This document shows positions 21,486 to 28,522 of a stretch of 64,000 nucleotides of DNA, in pieces. A model generated the notes under the pieces. It was not told where the DNA came from, ran no database searches, and was given only the letters and a program-made list of their open reading frames with translations. The translations under genes were made by a program, and so were the position numbers. The stretch comes from Candidatus Pelagibacter sp. (GTDB lineage: Bacteria; Pseudomonadota; Alphaproteobacteria; Pelagibacterales; Pelagibacteraceae). The first letter of the stretch is position 1, and each line of letters begins with the position of its first letter. The stretch spans positions 69,067 through 133,066 of the forward strand of contig JAOHJV010000001.1 of assembly GCA_028100865.1 (NCBI GenBank), in the 5' to 3' direction.

Positions 21486-21514
21486 TGTTCAATAAAGCTT
21501 CAAACAACATGCGT

Positions 21515-21542
21515 TTTATATATTTTATTTATTCAAATGCAA
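21515..21542 (-). promoter_or_regulatory. Predicted promoter for tRNA-Tyr-tRNA-Gly-tuf
   Basis: On the minus strand TTGCAT (21537-21542) is followed after 16 bases by TATAAA (21515-21520), about 47 bases upstream of mature tRNA-Tyr. It faces away from rlmB on the other strand. No other hexamer pair in the 128-base gap is as good. Confidence 0.5.
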
Positions 21543-21596
21543 CACGTGATTTAATAGATAAATATTCAAAAAAACGTGTAAAACTCAATAAAATTT

Positions 21597-22340
21597 ATGA
21601 ATAAATCGTCTTTTTTCATTGCTGGCCAACATGCTGTAATTGAAGCGCTTAGAAATCCTGATCGAAAAGTTTTAAGAGTATTTTTAACTGAAGATGCTAA
21701 GAAAAATATTCACAGAAAAAACCCAAGAAAAAATGTTTTAGAGGACGTTAAAGTTTATTTTAAATCTAAAAAAGAATTAGACAAATACACATCCAAAGAA
21801 CAATTAATGCATGGAGGTTATGTTGCAGAAGTTGAACATTTAGATCAACCTGATTTAAAAGAATATATTAAAGAAAAAAAGAACTGTACTTTTGTTTGTC
21901 TTGATGAAGTAACTGATCCAAGAAATATTGGTTCATTAATTAGAAGTGCTGCATCATTTAAAATAGACGGTTTAATTATTAAAGAAAGACACTTTCCAAA
22001 AGATAGTAAGATTATGTACAAATCTGCTAGTGGCTGCATGGAGCATCTAAATATTTTTCAAGTATCTAATATTAATTCAACACTTAAAAATTTAAGAGAA
22101 AGAAATTTTTGGGTATATGGTTTTGATGCTAGAGGAGATAAGGATTTTACAGAGGTAAAATGGGAAGGAAAAAATGTTCTACTCTTTGGATCTGAAGGAT
22201 TTGGTATGAGAGAGCACACTGGTAAATATGCTGATTTCTTTGTTAAAATAGATATGAGCAAAGATATAGAAAGTTTAAATATATCTAATAGTGCAGCTAT
22301 TGTTTTTCACCACCTTAGTTATTTAAAAAAAAAGAGTTGA
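21597..22340 (+). CDS. rlmB: 23S rRNA 2'-O-ribose methyltransferase, TrmH/SpoU (RlmB-like)
   Basis: This SAM-dependent SPOUT methylase probably acts on 23S rRNA G2251. The 247-residue protein has an N-terminal substrate-binding domain (starting FFIAGQHAVIEALRN) and the three SPOUT motifs: VCLDEVTDPRNIGSLIRSA, LLFGSEGFGMREH, and SLNISNSAAIVFHHL. The exact RNA target is inferred from subfamily resemblance. It is divergent from the tRNA-Tyr/tuf unit and followed by tRNA-Thr on the same strand. Confidence 0.88.
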   Translation: MNKSSFFIAGQHAVIEALRNPDRKVLRVFLTEDAKKNIHRKNPRKNVLEDVKVYFKSKKELDKYTSKEQLMHGGYVAEVEHLDQPDLKEYIKEKKNCTFVCLDEVTDPRNIGSLIRSAASFKIDGLIIKERHFPKDSKIMYKSASGCMEHLNIFQVSNINSTLKNLRERNFWVYGFDARGDKDFTEVKWEGKNVLLFGSEGFGMREHTGKYADFFVKIDMSKDIESLNISNSAAIVFHHLSYLKKKS

Positions 22341-22373
22341 TTATTTAACAAATAATTAATAGTTATTGCGCAT

Positions 22374-22449
22374 GCCCTTGTAGCTCAGTTGGTAGAGCAA
22401 TTGATTTGTAATCAATAGGTCCGCGGTTCGAATCCGTGCGGGGGCACCA
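22374..22449 (+). tRNA. tRNA-Thr (TGT)
   Basis: This 76-base cloverleaf has an encoded CCA, acceptor GCCCTTG with GU pairs to CGGGGGC, D arm TAGCTCAGTTGGTAGAGCA, and T arm CGGTTCGAATC. The anticodon loop TTTGTAA gives anticodon TGT. It starts 33 bases after rlmB and may be read through from it. Confidence 0.95.
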
Positions 22450-22453
22450 TCAC

Positions 22454-22621
22454 TCAATTATTCTTATCCCCAGTGAATTGCTTCATGGTTTCACCATACT
22501 TTTTAATTTTTTCTAACTCTTTTAATTGTTCATTTTTTTTCTTTTCCGAAGAATAGTAAATTGGCATGATAATTGACAAACCAACTATAACTATTGTTAA
22601 TATTATTTGCCAAGTGTCCAT
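22454..22621 (-). CDS. Small single-span membrane protein, unknown function
   Basis: A 55-codon reading frame starts with ATG at 22621, 4 bases after the nadK stop, and ends just before the 3' end of the oppositely oriented tRNA-Thr. Residues 4-23 are a hydrophobic span (IILTIVIVGLSIIMPIYY). The rest is a charged, probably helical cytosolic tail (SEKKKNEQLKELEKIKKYGE). Its tight spacing to nadK and sensible topology suggest a real gene. I do not recognise a family. Confidence 0.6.
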   Translation of the reverse strand: MDTWQIILTIVIVGLSIIMPIYYSSEKKKNEQLKELEKIKKYGETMKQFTGDKNN

Positions 22622-22625
22622 TAAT

Positions 22626-23396
22626 CTAACTGGTTTCTTTTCTTATTTGTTCAATTTTAATCTTTTTTTGTAAACTTCTATTTTTATCATAGAGAAGATT
22701 AAACTTAATTTTATTATTAGTTTTTACTGTAATTGATTTAGCATTTCTTACCTCTAAATTGTCTGCAACAGCACTTATGGGTCTTTTGGATGGATCTAAA
22801 TTTGTGATAATAATTTTAGATTTATCATTAACTATTTTACCTTTCCATCTTCTTGGTCTAAACGCACTGATTGGTGATATTGATAATTTTTTTGAATGAA
22901 GACTTAAAATAGGTCCATGAACTGAAAGATTGTAAGCTGTACTTCCTGCAGGAGTTGAAACTAATACTCCATCTGAAACTAACTTTTTAATTATTTGTCT
23001 TGAGCCTTGTTTGATAGATAATGATGCAGCTTGCCTACTTTGTCTTAAAATAGAAACTTCATTAATTGCTAAGGATTTTCTAGTTTGATTACTTTTATTT
23101 CTTACAATCATCTCTAAAGGAGAAATAGAAACCATATTTGCTTTAGATAGGTTTTTGATAATATTTTTTGAAGAAAATTTATTCATCAAGAAACCATAGT
23201 TTCCTGAATTGATGCCATAAAATTGTTTTTTTGAATTCTTATTTTTTTTAAGTGTTTGAAGCATAAAACCATCTCCTCCAATCACGATAATAAGATTGTC
23301 TTTTTTAAATTGTTCTTGATTTAGTTTTTTAACTAATAGTTTTTTAATTTTAGAAGATTTCGTATTTTTATCAGAAATAATCTGAAGTTTAGACAT
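22626..23396 (-). CDS. nadK: NAD kinase
   Basis: NAD kinase phosphorylates NAD to NADP. The 256-residue protein has the catalytic GGDG at residues 40-43 (IVIGGDGFMLQTL), GINSGNYGFLMN, and the nucleotide-binding VSTPAGSTAYNLS. It begins 4 bases after tRNA-Leu on the same strand, so it is probably cotranscribed with that tRNA. The 55-residue membrane peptide follows it. Confidence 0.94.
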   Translation of the reverse strand: MSKLQIISDKNTKSSKIKKLLVKKLNQEQFKKDNLIIVIGGDGFMLQTLKKNKNSKKQFYGINSGNYGFLMNKFSSKNIIKNLSKANMVSISPLEMIVRNKSNQTRKSLAINEVSILRQSRQAASLSIKQGSRQIIKKLVSDGVLVSTPAGSTAYNLSVHGPILSLHSKKLSISPISAFRPRRWKGKIVNDKSKIIITNLDPSKRPISAVADNLEVRNAKSITVKTNNKIKFNLLYDKNRSLQKKIKIEQIRKETS

Positions 23397-23400
23397 TTAG

Positions 23401-23486
23401 TGGTGCCCTCGGCCAGACTCGAACTGGCACTCCGCAAGCGGCAAGGATTTTAAGTCCTTTGTGTCTACCAATTTCACCACGAGGGC
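23401..23486 (-). tRNA. tRNA-Leu (TAA)
   Basis: This 86-base class II tRNA has an encoded CCA, acceptor GCCCTCG/CGAGGGC, a long variable arm (TGCCGCTTGCGGAGT), and T arm AGTTCGAGTC. The anticodon loop CTTAAAA gives anticodon TAA, which reads the abundant TTA codon of this AT-rich genome. nadK follows after 4 bases. It borders the accessory region. Confidence 0.96.
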
Positions 23487-23504
23487 ATTAATGAATTTCA
23501 TGAG

Positions 23505-23533
23505 TATTTATGCTAATATTTATAATTGAACAA
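23505..23533 (-). promoter_or_regulatory. Predicted promoter for tRNA-Leu-nadK
   Basis: On the minus strand TTGTTC (23528-23533) is followed after 17 bases by TAAATA (23505-23510), about 19 bases upstream of mature tRNA-Leu. The hexamers are imperfect. The remaining part of the 147-base gap up to 23633 shows no clear feature. Confidence 0.38.
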
Positions 23534-23633
23534 GGGTAATAAGTAAAATTTTTTTATTTTATCTATCTATGTAAAAGTCTTGTGCAAGCTTTCACAAATA
23601 TATTAATCTTTATTAAAAACTAAATTGCACTAT

Positions 23634-24638
23634 TTATTCAAGGCCACCATCTATGCAATTTCTACATTGTGGTATTTCTTGATATTTTCCCTCTAGATGT
23701 TTTTTTCTTATATATCTCATTTTTTCACTTTGCCATGCATTTAGCAAATCCTCAGGCTTATTAATTTTTTGTAATTTCAGTTCTTCGCCCCAAAATGTAC
23801 AGCATGGTAAAACTTCTTTTTCATTATTAATAACAAGTTGTTTAAATGGAAATGAGCATTTAAAATTTTTCTTTTTAATTGTTTTTTTACTTTTGATTGA
23901 ATGAGTAACTTTTGTAGGCTTTACAAATTCCTGAATTCCAATCATATCAACTTTATCTTTCCATAGCTTAACAAATGTATCTAATTCATGTTCGTTAAGT
24001 TCTGTTTTAACAAAATTTACCCTTACAAGAGGCGTATCAGCATTAAGTTCTTTCTTTAAAGATAAAAAATTATTAACATTTTCAATTATTTTGTTTAAAT
24101 CACCTCCCGGTCGAACTTTATTGTAAGTATCTTGTGTAAATGCGTCTATAGAAATTTGTATTCTTGTCAAACCAGACTCAATTAATCTTTTTGAGAATTC
24201 TTTTTTTAGCAAAATTCCATTTGTACTAAAATAAATATCCAGTATTCCTTTTAATTTTGCATAATCTATAAACTTTATTAAATCATTTCTTATAAGTGGT
24301 TCATTAATATAATTAAGTTTTATAGCTCTTGTTCCTTTTTTAACTGAATAATCGATTATCTCTTTAAAAAACTCAAAATCAAACCAAGTACTTTTACCCT
24401 TTCCTTTTGGAGATTCGGCTGAAATTGGGCACATTGGACATTTTAAATTACATGATGCATTTAATTCAAAATCTAACTGAATTGGAAATTCTGATAAATT
24501 AAGATTTGAAGCTAAATCGTAATTTTCTCTATATTGCTTCCATGATTTTTCCTCTAAAACTTTAGATAATTTTTGAAACTCATTTTTTCCTAAAATTCCT
24601 GTTAACTCAGTAGAATTTAAAAGTATTTTATCTGACAT
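23634..24638 (-). CDS. Radical SAM / SPASM-domain protein
   Basis: The 334-residue protein has the radical SAM iron-sulfur motif CxxxCxxC at Cys63, Cys67 and Cys70 (NASCNLKCPMCP). It also has a C-terminal SPASM-like set of cysteines: Cys261, Cys279-Cys280, and Cys325/Cys328 (PQCRNC). Such proteins perform radical chemistry on peptides or sugars, and many unassigned ones sit in surface-glycan loci; the substrate here is unknown. It is downstream of the nucleotidyltransferase-glycosyltransferase gene on the same strand. A broken second copy lies at 28252-28393. Confidence 0.88.
   Translation of the reverse strand: MSDKILLNSTELTGILGKNEFQKLSKVLEEKSWKQYRENYDLASNLNLSEFPIQLDFELNASCNLKCPMCPISAESPKGKGKSTWFDFEFFKEIIDYSVKKGTRAIKLNYINEPLIRNDLIKFIDYAKLKGILDIYFSTNGILLKKEFSKRLIESGLTRIQISIDAFTQDTYNKVRPGGDLNKIIENVNNFLSLKKELNADTPLVRVNFVKTELNEHELDTFVKLWKDKVDMIGIQEFVKPTKVTHSIKSKKTIKKKNFKCSFPFKQLVINNEKEVLPCCTFWGEELKLQKINKPEDLLNAWQSEKMRYIRKKHLEGKYQEIPQCRNCIDGGLE
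23716..23726. repeat. 11-bp repeat, copy 1 of the deletion endpoints
   Basis: CTCATTTTTTC occurs here and at 24579-24589 inside the intact radical SAM gene. In the broken copy the two are fused to one (28334-28344). Confidence 0.8.
24579..24589. repeat. 11-bp repeat, copy 2 of the deletion endpoints
   Basis: This is the second CTCATTTTTTC, 863 bp from the first. Recombination or slippage between the equivalent pair in the sister gene explains the 28252-28393 remnant exactly. Confidence 0.8.
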
Positions 24639-24720
24639 TTTGAATTACATTTTTTATAAATTTCATAATAATTAATATTATATTTTACTTTGCTTTTAAT
24701 ACCTAATTATTTTTTTTTCA
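24639..24720. repeat. Duplicated upstream flank of the radical SAM gene, copy A
   Basis: The roughly 80 bases upstream of the intact gene align with 28394-28473. Shared blocks include TACATTTTT, AATTTCATAA and CTTTTAATACCT in the same order. The duplication therefore covers the 5' region as well as the coding part. Confidence 0.65.
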
Positions 24721-24728
24721 ATTTTTGG

Positions 24729-26180
24729 TTATTTGCTTGAAATTAAATATTTAAATCTTTTGATTAAAATTAGTTTTAACATTTTTAAAGCAGTAATTGC
24801 TGAACCATAGAATGTACCAGAAATTTTAGACTCACCTAATACTCTTGGGTAATAATTAATTGGTATCTCAACCACTCTAAAACCTTTTTGTATAAATTCT
24901 ATTGTTAGCTCAGGAGCAAAAGCTGCATCATTAGCTATAAAATTTTTCTCTATTTCATTATATTGCTTCTTCCAAAAACCTCTGTAAGTACAACCAACAT
25001 CAGTAAAACTTGTTGAGCTACCTGGCCACAAAAATGAAATAAATTTACCATATAGGATATTAAAAAAACGTTTTTTTAAATCCATACTGGCACCATATTG
25101 AATGAATGTAGGATTTGTTCTAGTGCCAATAATCATATCACTTTCAAGAATAAATGATAATATTTTATCTAAATCTCCAGATCTGAAGGTTCCATCTGCT
25201 TCTGCAAGAATAATTATATCTGCATCTGATTTTTTTATACCTTCTCTTATTGCTTCACCATAACCAGAATAATTATTAGAGAATACTATGGCGCCAGAAT
25301 TTAAAGCGATTGTTTCTGTATTATCATCGGCATGTTTGTTAGAAATAATAACTTTATTTACTTTATCTTTAAAATCATTGATAACATACGCTATACTTTT
25401 TTCTTCTTTGTAGGCAGGTATTATTAAGTCAATTTTATATTTTTTATTTTTTCTAATTACTTTTTTTAAGTTATACAAATCTACTCTGGAATTAATATTT
25501 ATATAATCGTTTTGTAAAATATAAAATTTAGATGGATTATATTTGGAAATTAAAGAATATAATGGAAGAAATTCTTTTTTTTCTAAATTACTTCTTACTA
25601 TGTTGCAAAAATTTTTATTGGTACAAATAAGACCTGTGCCAAAATAGTTGGACAAAATATTTTTACTTTTTTCTACAGATTTTATAATTAGATTGTTTTC
25701 TTTATCAAGAATAACACCATAATTTTTAAAATATTCTTCAGGGAAATCAAATTTTTTAATTGCTGCTAATAATGAAAAATCGTTAGATTCTGATCTTTTG
25801 TAAAAATTAATTATATCATTTTCGTCAAAATATTCATCAACAAGAAATAGCATAAATTTTTCATTCTCAGATAATTTTTTATCAATTTCTAACATAGCAA
25901 GAAGTAAACCTTTTTGAGAATAATTTTTTTCTACATCTAAAAGATCAACATTGGGATACTTGGATAATTTGTTAGCAAAAGTGTTGATTTGTTTTGTAAC
26001 TAAAATAAATATTTTACTAGGACCTATATGTTTATTTATAATATTTATTTGTCTTTCAATTAATGTTTCATTGTCAATTTCAATAAATGCTTTCAAATTA
26101 TGTTTACCGTATGTATTTAATCTAGATCCAAGGCCACCAGCTAAAATAAATACTTTATCAATGGTTTTTTTACTCATCAT
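24729..26180 (-). CDS. Fusion of a sugar-phosphate nucleotidyltransferase-like domain and a family 2 glycosyltransferase
   Basis: The 483-residue protein has two parts. Residues about 8-235 look like a nucleotidyltransferase with the loop LAGGLGSRL (13-21) and a Lys downstream (KAFIEI). Residues about 249-483 look like a DPM1-type GT2 domain: LIIPAYKEEKSI, ADD at 284-286, and LAEADGTFRSGD around 325-336. Proteins of the second type usually move a sugar from a nucleotide donor to polyprenyl phosphate. The fusion could couple making and using the donor. It is divergent from the DprE1-like gene across 44 bases and upstream of the radical SAM gene. Substrate unknown. Confidence 0.8.
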   Translation of the reverse strand: MMSKKTIDKVFILAGGLGSRLNTYGKHNLKAFIEIDNETLIERQINIINKHIGPSKIFILVTKQINTFANKLSKYPNVDLLDVEKNYSQKGLLLAMLEIDKKLSENEKFMLFLVDEYFDENDIINFYKRSESNDFSLLAAIKKFDFPEEYFKNYGVILDKENNLIIKSVEKSKNILSNYFGTGLICTNKNFCNIVRSNLEKKEFLPLYSLISKYNPSKFYILQNDYININSRVDLYNLKKVIRKNKKYKIDLIIPAYKEEKSIAYVINDFKDKVNKVIISNKHADDNTETIALNSGAIVFSNNYSGYGEAIREGIKKSDADIIILAEADGTFRSGDLDKILSFILESDMIIGTRTNPTFIQYGASMDLKKRFFNILYGKFISFLWPGSSTSFTDVGCTYRGFWKKQYNEIEKNFIANDAAFAPELTIEFIQKGFRVVEIPINYYPRVLGESKISGTFYGSAITALKMLKLILIKRFKYLISSK

Positions 26181-26224
26181 TCTGTGATAATAAAAATTAA
26201 AATTTTATCTTATTCATTATTAAA

Positions 26225-27523
26225 ATGTCTACTAAATATATATCTGGTTGGGGAAATTATAAAACAATTAAATCTAACATATACACACCAAAAAATATAA
26301 CAGAATTAAAACAGATAATTAAAAAAAATAAAAAATTTATAATAAGAGGCATGGGTAGAAGTTATGGTGATAGTTCTATTGGAAAAAATATAATATCGCT
26401 TGATAATTTTGAAAAATTTATTCAACTTGATAAAAAAAAGGGTGTTATTCATTGTTCTTCAAATATATCCATTGAGAATATTTTAAATAAATCAGAGAGA
26501 AATGGTTGGTTTTTAAAAGTATCTCCTGGTTCTAAATTTATTAGTGTTGGAGGATTAATTGCATCAGATGTGCATGGTAAAAATCACCATAAAGATGGTA
26601 CATTTTGTAAACATCTATTAGAAATTGAAATTCTTTTAGACAATGGGAAAATATTAAAAATAAATAAAAAAAGAAAAAGTAAACTTTTTAAAGCTACATG
26701 TGGTGGTATGGGTCTGACAGGAATAATTATTTCTGCAAAATTTAAAATGTTAAAAATTAAATCTAATTACATAATTCAAGACACTATTAAAACAAATTCA
26801 ATAAATGAAACTTTAAATTGTTTAGAAAAATATAATAATAAAAAATACGTTGTTGGATGGATTGATACAGCTAATTACCATAGATTAGGTAGATCAGTAA
26901 TTTACTTGGGGGAACATTGTAAAATAAGTGGTTTTAATTTCAAAAAAAAAAAAAAATATGTTTTAAAAAGTTTTTTGCAAATCTGTTCAATTTTTAACAA
27001 AAATTTTTTTTTAAAAGTTATGAGTTTTATTTATTACAATATTCATAGAAATAAAAAAAAAGAAATAGTTCAGTTAGATAAGTTTTTTTATCCTTTAGAT
27101 ATTATAAGTGGTTGGAATGTTTTTTATGGAAAAAAAGGTTTTATACAATTTCAAATTCTTATAAGAAAAAAAAATGCAGCCAATAATATTTATAAAATAA
27201 TTAGCTATTTAATTAAAAATGATCAAATTTCTTTCTTGAGCACAATAAAGAAACTAGGAAATAAAAATGATAATTATTTATCTTTTCCTGATAATGGGTA
27301 CACATTAACTATGGATATAAAGAATAATAAAAAGATGAGAACTACATTCCAAAAATTAGAAAAATTTTTAATTAAAATAGACTCGAAAATATATTTAACT
27401 AAAGACTCTCTTATGTCACAAAATTTGTTTTTTAAAAGTTACAAAAATTTAAAATTATTCAAAAATACAATAAATAAATTAAATAAATTCGAATCTTTGC
27501 AATCTAAAAGATTAAATATCTAA
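26225..27523 (+). CDS. DprE1-like FAD-dependent oxidase (decaprenylphosphoryl-ribose 2'-oxidase family)
   Basis: In actinobacteria DprE1 oxidises polyprenyl-phosphoryl-beta-D-ribose to the 2-keto form, the first half of the epimerisation to arabinose. The 432-residue protein has the FAD motif GMGRSYGD (42-49), SVGGLIASDVHGKNHH ending at 122 with the conserved FAD-contact His region, and CGGMGLTGII. It also has YLTKDS with Lys393, corresponding to the catalytic Lys of mycobacterial DprE1. The position of mycobacterial Cys387 appears to be Thr362. Mycobacterial DprE1 is slightly longer (461). One base separates it from the DprE2-like gene. Confidence 0.85.
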   Translation: MSTKYISGWGNYKTIKSNIYTPKNITELKQIIKKNKKFIIRGMGRSYGDSSIGKNIISLDNFEKFIQLDKKKGVIHCSSNISIENILNKSERNGWFLKVSPGSKFISVGGLIASDVHGKNHHKDGTFCKHLLEIEILLDNGKILKINKKRKSKLFKATCGGMGLTGIIISAKFKMLKIKSNYIIQDTIKTNSINETLNCLEKYNNKKYVVGWIDTANYHRLGRSVIYLGEHCKISGFNFKKKKKYVLKSFLQICSIFNKNFFLKVMSFIYYNIHRNKKKEIVQLDKFFYPLDIISGWNVFYGKKGFIQFQILIRKKNAANNIYKIISYLIKNDQISFLSTIKKLGNKNDNYLSFPDNGYTLTMDIKNNKKMRTTFQKLEKFLIKIDSKIYLTKDSLMSQNLFFKSYKNLKLFKNTINKLNKFESLQSKRLNI

Positions 27524-28234
27524 ATGAAAAAAGTTTTAATAATAGGTGGAAATTCTGATATTGGATTTAGTCTTGGTTGTCTATTTGTGAAATCTAATTT
27601 TAAACTCATTTTAGCCTCAAAAAATTTAAGTGAATTACAAATTAAAAAAAAAATTATACAAAATAATTATAATAATGATAATTGCGATGTATATCAATTT
27701 GATATCGAGAATGATAATATTATCGAATTATTAAATAAAATAAATGATAGAATCGATATTTTAATATTTTCTAATGGTTATTTTGAAAAACCCGAAATAA
27801 ATCCAATTAAAATTATAAATATTAATTATCTTAGTGTAGTTAAAATTTGTGAAAAAATAATTGTGAGTGATAAAATAAATGATTTAAAAAATATTATAAT
27901 TTTAAGCTCTGTGGCTGGTGATAGAGGTAAAAAAAATAATTTGATATATTCATCAGCAAAAGCAGGTCTAACATCGTATGCTAATGGATTAAATCAGCTT
28001 TTATATAAGAAAAAAATTAATGTAATGAATGTTAAGATAGGTTGGGTTAAAACTAAAATGACCTCTAATTTGAAATTGCCAGGTTTTTTGTGTTCAGAAA
28101 AAGAAATAGTCGCAGAAAGAATATATAAATCATATTTAAAAAATAATACAAACTTATATGTACCAGCTTATTGGTCAATAATCATGTTTGTATACAAATT
28201 AATACCTAATTTCTTTTTTAAAATTTTTAAATAA
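27524..28234 (+). CDS. DprE2-like short-chain dehydrogenase/reductase
   Basis: DprE2 reduces the 2-keto intermediate from DprE1 to polyprenyl-phosphoryl-arabinose. The 236-residue SDR has the cofactor loop GGNSDIG (8-14), an IFSNGY strand, Ser128/Ser129, and the YxxxK pair Tyr142/Lys146 (YSSAKAG). It follows the DprE1-like gene without a gap, the same pairing and order as in mycobacteria. The assignment rests mainly on this pairing, because SDRs are hard to place by sequence alone. Very high Lys/Asn/Ile content marks it as AT-rich even for this genome. Confidence 0.78.
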   Translation: MKKVLIIGGNSDIGFSLGCLFVKSNFKLILASKNLSELQIKKKIIQNNYNNDNCDVYQFDIENDNIIELLNKINDRIDILIFSNGYFEKPEINPIKIININYLSVVKICEKIIVSDKINDLKNIIILSSVAGDRGKKNNLIYSSAKAGLTSYANGLNQLLYKKKINVMNVKIGWVKTKMTSNLKLPGFLCSEKEIVAERIYKSYLKNNTNLYVPAYWSIIMFVYKLIPNFFFKIFK

Positions 28235-28251
28235 AATTAAATTTGAAGTAA

Positions 28252-28393
28252 TTATTCTAGGCCACCATCTATACAATTTTTACATTGTGGTATTTGATGA
28301 TATTTTCCTTCTAGATGTTTTTGCCTTATAAATCTCATTTTTTCCTAAAACTTCTGTTAACTCAGCAGAATTTAAAGGTATTTTATCTGACAT
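28252..28393 (-). pseudogene. Remnant of a second radical SAM/SPASM gene
   Basis: The first 20 codons (MSDKIPLNSAELTEVLGKNE) and the last 27 (RFIRQKHLEGK...PQCKNCIDGGLE) of a homologue of the 23634-24638 gene are joined at CTCATTTTTTC. 863 bp are missing, which breaks the frame. 142 + 863 = 1005 bp, exactly the intact gene's length. Differences from the intact copy are mostly silent or conservative (Tyr to Phe, Lys to Gln, Arg to Lys), so the copy diverged while functional before it was lost. Confidence 0.9.
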
Positions 28394-28473
28394 AATGGGT
28401 TACATTTTTATTAATTTCATAAAAAGTTTAATTTTATATCACTTTACTTTTAATACCTTGATATTTTTTTTGT
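28394..28473. repeat. Duplicated upstream flank of the radical SAM gene, copy B
   Basis: This is the homologue of 24639-24720, upstream of the remnant on the minus strand. The rest of the gap up to the GT-C gene stop (28474-28522) is AT-rich and shows no further feature. Confidence 0.65.
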
Positions 28474-28522
28474 TAAATTTTTTTAGGTTTATAAATAAAC
28501 AAAAACCACAATCAATTTAAAA

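Noticed and set aside
21542..21579. Inverted ACACGT / ACGTGT pair between tRNA-Tyr and rlmB
   Set aside because: The arms are only 6 bases and 26 bases apart in AT-rich DNA, with no clear target; chance is likely.
26940..27060. Long A-runs in the DprE1-like gene as possible frameshift sites
   Set aside because: The frame is intact across all runs and the protein keeps family motifs on both sides, so there is no evidence of slippage.
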